From an uncultured Flavihumibacter sp. (GTDB taxonomy: Bacteria > Bacteroidota > Bacteroidia > Chitinophagales > Chitinophagaceae): a stretch of DNA of 11,110 bases. How positions within the stretch are numbered: the stretch's first letter is position 1; each line of letters opens with the position of its first letter. Positions 8,612 to 11,110 of the stretch are shown in pieces. Position numbers and translations under genes: made by a program. The notes under the pieces are model-generated. The model worked only from the letters and a program-made list of their open reading frames with translations, ran no database searches and was not told where the DNA came from. The stretch is taken from positions 1 to 11,110 of the forward strand of contig CAMLPA010000074.1 in NCBI GenBank assembly GCA_946481605.1, written 5' to 3'.

Positions 8612-8639
8612 GAAGGGGTTCCCGAGTGGGTTCCCCTTC
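8612..8639. terminator. Shared hairpin between convergent genes (probable bidirectional terminator)
   Basis: gaagggg (8612-8618) pairs with ccccttc (8633-8639). After a two-by-two TT/TT internal loop, ccc (8621-8623) pairs with ggg (8628-8630) around the loop gagt. It begins one base after the stop of the glycosidase-like gene and lies 28 bases beyond the stop of the minus-strand ferritin-like gene. The plus-strand side has no T-run; the minus-strand side runs into a moderately T-rich stretch (tctttattttgt). It therefore fits the minus-strand gene slightly better. Confidence 0.55.
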
Positions 8640-8667
8640 CTGCGACAAATCCAAATACAAACTTGAC

Positions 8668-9522
8668 TTATGGTTGGATAAATAATCCGGCAATTACCAA
8701 TACATCCGCTTTAGAAAGCGGTTCATCAAAAGCTTCGGTAGCGGCGCTCATAGAAATATTACCGCCCACACCCGCCAGTGTAGTGATGTTCACACCTGCC
8801 TGGGAAACATTGTTCTCTCCCGCGTACACTGCGTCGATGTTCGGGAAACCGCTATCGTTCGCTCCTGTGATCCAGGGTTTCTGGGCCGAAGCGGCAGGAA
8901 CCACTGCTTTGCGCATCACCCTGATGTGCGCTGCGTGCCTTGCTTCCACGGAATGGATGTTCAGTGCCGCGGTAAGGTAAGCGCCGCCTTTCGTCAATTC
9001 TTTTGCGCGTCCTTTGTAAGCGCGTACGCCAGTATCTTCAAACGCCTGCGCCACGGTAAGGAAGGTGCCATAGTTCGCGAACACGTTTCCAAAAGTCTGG
9101 TTATTCGTAAACGAGAAAGTGGGTTTGGCCACAACGGCCGACGCACCACCTACCGAAGTAATTACCGTTTTCAAAAAATTCACGTGCGCCACTTCATCAT
9201 TCTTGATCTTGGTGATGGCCTGTGTTGGCGCACCGGCGGGGATGGAGGTACTTGAGGTGGCCAGCGCCTGTGTATAAAATTCCGCTTCGAGATACTCTAA
9301 CGTTAAAGCGTAGTTTAGAATTTCCAATACGGCGGCATTGTTGGAAGACTGTGCATAGGTTTTCTTGAAGAAAGAGCCCAGTGCCACCGGAACCGCAGCC
9401 AAAGCGACTTTACCGCTGAGTCCCATGAATTCACGGAGTGCGGAGCGGCGGGAGGCCATTTTATCCTGTACTTCAGGATCAACCTGTTCTTCGATTACAC
9501 CGATAATATTTTGAAGGTTCAT
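8668..9522 (-). CDS. Ferritin-like diiron protein with twin-arginine signal
   Basis: 284 residues. The N-terminus is unusual: about 23 mostly polar residues precede the Tat motif SRRSALREF (24-32), followed by a hydrophobic stretch (about 34-50) and a likely cleavage after TYA-Q (56-58). There is no cysteine lipobox, so the product should be periplasmic and soluble. The ferritin-like four-helix bundle shows a full set of six diiron ligands: E79 (in LEYLEAEFY, 75-83), E110 and H113 (DEVAH), E162 (AFED, 160-163), and E193 and H196 (VEARH, 192-196). This matches the exported ferritin-like domain family (Pfam Ferritin_2). The C-terminal region, 214-284, is longer than in the neighbour and ends in EPLSKADVLVIAGLFI, which resembles the last helix of that neighbour. 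The gene lies 29 bases after the upstream ferritin-like gene, presumably one transcript. Possible roles are iron oxidation or storage outside the cytoplasm, or stress protection; none is proven by sequence. Confidence 0.9.
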   Translation of the reverse strand: MNLQNIIGVIEEQVDPEVQDKMASRRSALREFMGLSGKVALAAVPVALGSFFKKTYAQSSNNAAVLEILNYALTLEYLEAEFYTQALATSSTSIPAGAPTQAITKIKNDEVAHVNFLKTVITSVGGASAVVAKPTFSFTNNQTFGNVFANYGTFLTVAQAFEDTGVRAYKGRAKELTKGGAYLTAALNIHSVEARHAAHIRVMRKAVVPAASAQKPWITGANDSGFPNIDAVYAGENNVSQAGVNITTLAGVGGNISMSAATEAFDEPLSKADVLVIAGLFIQP

Positions 9523-9551
9523 AACAATTAAGTTTAGTGTGGATGATTAAA

Positions 9552-10250
9552 TCAGGCGAGGTTATTGGCGCTCACTTTTGTTTTCAGGTAGGCGTTGGCG
9601 ATGGCCACCACTTCTTTTGGCGCCATGGCCATGTCCATGCCGTTGGCATCGGTGGAATCGGCGAAAGTGCCGTTGGTGATGAGGTCGCGAATATAAGCGG
9701 CATGGCGGGCTTCTACTGAAACGATCTTTCCGGCGAGCACAAGGAAATCACCATTGGTGAGAATATTTCCCGCGCCATTGTAGGCAGAAACGCCGAGATC
9801 CTCAAAAGCCTTTGCAGTAGCGAGGATACTGGCCCTGGAACTGAAGTTCACCGCAGAAAAATTTACTTCGAGGGAAGCGATGGCATTGGTACTGAGCGCG
9901 GCTTTAAAGAATTCGCGGTGTGCTATTTCGTGGTCGCGGATGTCTTTTAATAAAGCCTGTTCCCCTGCGTTGAAGATGGTGCCGAAACTGGCGCTGGCGG
10001 CCACTTGTGTGTAGAAAGCAGCTTCCAGTTGCTCCAGCGCATAGGCATAGTTGAGCACACCCGTATCGCCACTGCCTACATCAACGGCGCCATCCATATT
10101 GTTGTCGTCATCTTTGTCGCAGGAGGAGGCAAGCACAGCAATGCCTGCGGCTGCACCTGCATAACCGAGGAACCTTCTCCTGGAATGTTTGTTCGTTGCG
10201 TGTTGGTTCAGGGCAAAAGGGTCCTGATCCAAGAATTGCGTGTTGGACAT
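9552..10250 (-). CDS. Tat-exported ferritin-like diiron lipoprotein
   Basis: 232 residues, first gene of the minus-strand pair. A classic twin-arginine motif, SRRRFLGYAG (23-32), is followed by a short hydrophobic segment ending in LASSC (40-44). C44 is therefore a likely lipidated cysteine. It is followed by DKDDDNN, which fits the lysine/acidic lipoprotein export signal reported for Bacteroidota surface lipoproteins. The product is probably exported folded and anchored in the outer membrane, perhaps facing out. The diiron ligand set is complete: E76 (LEQLEAAFY, 72-80), E108 and H111 (HEIAH), E150 (AFED, 148-151), E180 and H183 (VEARH, 179-183). The LNYA...FYTQ, AFED and SVEARHAA blocks are shared with the downstream gene, showing an old tandem duplication. 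Tat export suggests the metal cofactor may be loaded before export. The enzymatic role is unknown. The upstream 150 bases show no clear Bacteroidota promoter. Confidence 0.93.
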   Translation of the reverse strand: MSNTQFLDQDPFALNQHATNKHSRRRFLGYAGAAAGIAVLASSCDKDDDNNMDGAVDVGSGDTGVLNYAYALEQLEAAFYTQVAASASFGTIFNAGEQALLKDIRDHEIAHREFFKAALSTNAIASLEVNFSAVNFSSRASILATAKAFEDLGVSAYNGAGNILTNGDFLVLAGKIVSVEARHAAYIRDLITNGTFADSTDANGMDMAMAPKEVVAIANAYLKTKVSANNLA

Positions 10251-10399
10251 ACTTATTTTTTTTGAATGATGAAATACGGGGAACCGGTTACAACACCGGA
10301 GCAGGGTTTGCTTTGGATGATATACGGTGGGAGATTTGGTTTGGATTTAACATTTAAAGTTTTTTTCGGGTGCGGAAGGCGTGATTGCACGGAGGGCGG

Positions 10400-10442
10400 C
10401 GGAGTATTTTCCTCCGACCGGTGCCACCGAGGTGGTTTCCGG
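10400..10442. other. Two adjacent GC-rich hairpins upstream of the ferritin-like genes
   Basis: Hairpin one: cggag (10400-10404) pairs with ctccg (10412-10416). Hairpin two: ccgg (10418-10421) with ccgg (10439-10442), plus ccac (10424-10427) with gtgg (10432-10435) around cgag. They stand out from AT-rich surroundings, about 150 bases upstream of the ferritin-like start on the minus strand. Neither has a T-run, so they are not obvious terminators. They could be part of a 5' leader or simply repeat remnants. Confidence 0.35.
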
Positions 10443-10775
10443 CTCCCTTCATCCGCTATTTTCTCCGTAACTAATAGGTGTAAAAACGGGTTGAAGACAA
10501 TTTGCTGGAATCAGTATTTTTCGGGATTAGCCATCGTTGAAGACACGGTTTCGGCGAATGTATTTTTCTGAAGTAGTGTAAGCTGTTCGTGAAATGATTA
10601 TAACTACTTGGGAGAATTTTTATTTCACGCTACGACAAAATAGGCTGTTAAATAGCTAATGGCTGTTGGTGTTTATAATGCTTATTTCGTTTGTTCCTTA
10701 CTGTGATTTTTTCACTTTCCGAAAAGAAAAAAGCGCAGCCAATATAATTTCAACAAGAAATTAAATCAACCACCA

Positions 10776-10809
10776 GCGTTGCGTCTCCGCGTCGTTGCGA
10801 GAAATAAAA
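10776..10809 (+). repeat. Dispersed repeat unit (copy A)
   Basis: This 34-base unit aligns without gaps to 10856-10889 at 26 of 34 positions. Its 3' end, gcgagaaataaaa (10797-10809), recurs exactly at 10924-10936, directly beside the aminotransferase stop codon. Thus three related 3' ends lie in 140 bases, all in the same orientation. Such 'ttgcgcc...gcgagaaa' units are familiar from Bacteroidota spacers; the copy number in this genome cannot be seen from here. Confidence 0.65.
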
Positions 10810-10859
10810 ACCAAAAGTACCTCTACAATTAAACAACTACTACCCAATAATTAAGGCCT

Positions 10860-10914
10860 TGCGCCTTAGCGCCTTTGCGAGAAAATAAATATCTCGCAAA
10901 GGCGCTAAGGCGCA
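10860..10914. repeat. Perfect 23-bp inverted repeat with 9-base loop
   Basis: Bases 10860-10882 are the exact reverse complement of 10892-10914, around the loop aaataaata (10883-10891). The left arm lies inside repeat copy B (10856-10889), so the palindrome looks like two copies of that unit facing each other. It starts 22 bases past the stop of the minus-strand aminotransferase gene and could act as its transcript end or as an mRNA-stabilising hairpin. No strong T-run follows on the minus strand (ggccttaatta), so a simple intrinsic terminator is not certain. Confidence 0.88.
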
Positions 10915-10936
10915 GAGACTCACGCGAGAAATAAAA

Positions 10937-11110
10937 CTACCCTACCGCCTCTACCGCCCGCACAATCACCTCGCAAGCCGCCACAATCTCTTCTTCCGTA
11001 ATACTCAGTGGCGGCCCGATCCGCAAACACTCCGGTGCAAAAAGAAACCAATCGGTTAGCACCCCATTCTCTATACAGTAATCGATCACTTTTTTATTGG
11101 TATCGAAGGA
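10937..11110 (-). CDS. Class III PLP-dependent aminotransferase, C-terminal end (start outside window)
   Basis: The frame is open from the window edge on the minus strand and gives 57 residues before a TAG stop at 10939-10937. The fragment contains VIDYCIENGVLTDWFLF followed by ECLRIGPPLSITEEE, the standard end of fold-type-I class III aminotransferases (acetylornithine, ornithine and 4-aminobutyrate types). There the 'R-hydrophobic-x-PPL-x-I-t/s-xEE' block precedes the last helix. The C-terminal domain closes over the active site; the PLP lysine lies upstream and is not visible. The exact substrate cannot be decided from this piece. The stop codon directly abuts a 13-base repeat copy (10924-10936). 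No gene follows in the same direction for nearly 690 bases, so it ends its transcription unit here. Confidence 0.88.
   Translation of the reverse strand, partial: SFDTNKKVIDYCIENGVLTDWFLFAPECLRIGPPLSITEEEIVAACEVIVRAVEAVG

Larger units (their letters stand above)
10251..10936. other. Gene-free spacer, AT-rich with repeats
   Basis: This 686-base stretch separates the start of the ferritin-like pair from the end of the aminotransferase gene. I see no credible coding region. The longest frame (10266-10571, plus) has mixed composition, no recognisable motif and no start signal. The first 100 bases must carry the promoter and leader of the ferritin-like genes on the minus strand. About 10370-10450 is GC-rich and can fold into adjacent hairpins. 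About 10570-10770 is AT-rich with nothing recognisable. From 10776 to 10936 lies a cluster of related repeat units and a perfect palindrome. No RNA gene was recognised. Confidence 0.6.

Noticed and set aside
10418..10442. T-box-like string (ggtggcaccgg) on the minus strand.
   Set aside because: Only the short core resembles a T-box. There is no specifier stem or terminator, the downstream genes are not amino-acid or tRNA-synthetase genes, and T-boxes are not expected in this phylum.
10266..10571. A 101-codon open frame on the plus strand in the spacer.
   Set aside because: It starts within the presumed promoter region of the ferritin-like genes, crosses the GC-rich hairpins, has no family motif and has irregular composition; most likely a chance frame.
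1..11110. Search for a CRISPR array, transposase, toxin-antitoxin or defence island.
   Set aside because: No regularly spaced repeats, no transposase or integrase motifs and no small toxin-antitoxin pair were seen; the repeats present are short intergenic units.

Overview
The window looks like chromosomal DNA of a member of the Bacteroidota, most plausibly the Chitinophagaceae. The signs are a large outer-membrane barrel protein with a 'VAQ'-type signal peptide, a DUF4450-type glycosidase-like protein, a Tat-exported ferritin-like pair whose lipoprotein member has an acidic stretch straight after its cysteine, starts without clear Shine-Dalgarno sequences, and intergenic dispersed repeats of a kind common in this group. 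The family placement is inference from protein flavour. No rRNA, tRNA or other marker gene is present.

Layout, left to right. (1) 1-723, plus strand: the C-terminal half of a polysaccharide/lipid-linked oligosaccharide flippase, cut by the window edge. (2) 720-1361, minus: a complete glyoxalase-II-like metallo-beta-lactamase-fold hydrolase that converges on and overlaps gene 1 by four bases. (3) 1362-1572: a 211-base spacer holding an imperfect inverted repeat. (4) 1573-4956, plus: a 1127-residue exported protein that reads as a degenerate peptidase-MA-like domain, a TolB-like beta-propeller and an Omp85-like outer-membrane barrel. A strong intrinsic terminator follows. (5) 5035-8610, plus: a secreted DUF4450-type, six-hairpin-glycosidase-like protein, ended by a hairpin shared with the converging genes. 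(6) 9552-10250 then 8668-9522, minus: a two-gene unit of ferritin-like diiron proteins, both with twin-arginine signals, the first also a lipoprotein. (7) 10251-10936: a gene-free, mostly AT-rich spacer with GC-rich hairpins, related repeat units and a perfect 23-bp inverted repeat. (8) 10937-11110, minus: the C-terminal end of a class III PLP-dependent aminotransferase, cut by the window edge.

No mobile element, CRISPR array or obvious defence system is visible. The genes look like separate housekeeping and envelope units. The shared theme is the cell envelope: flippase, outer-membrane barrel, exported glycosidase-like protein and exported diiron proteins. The two most interesting objects are the three-part barrel fusion with a dead protease motif, and the Tat-exported diiron pair that apparently places one member on the envelope or cell surface as a lipoprotein.
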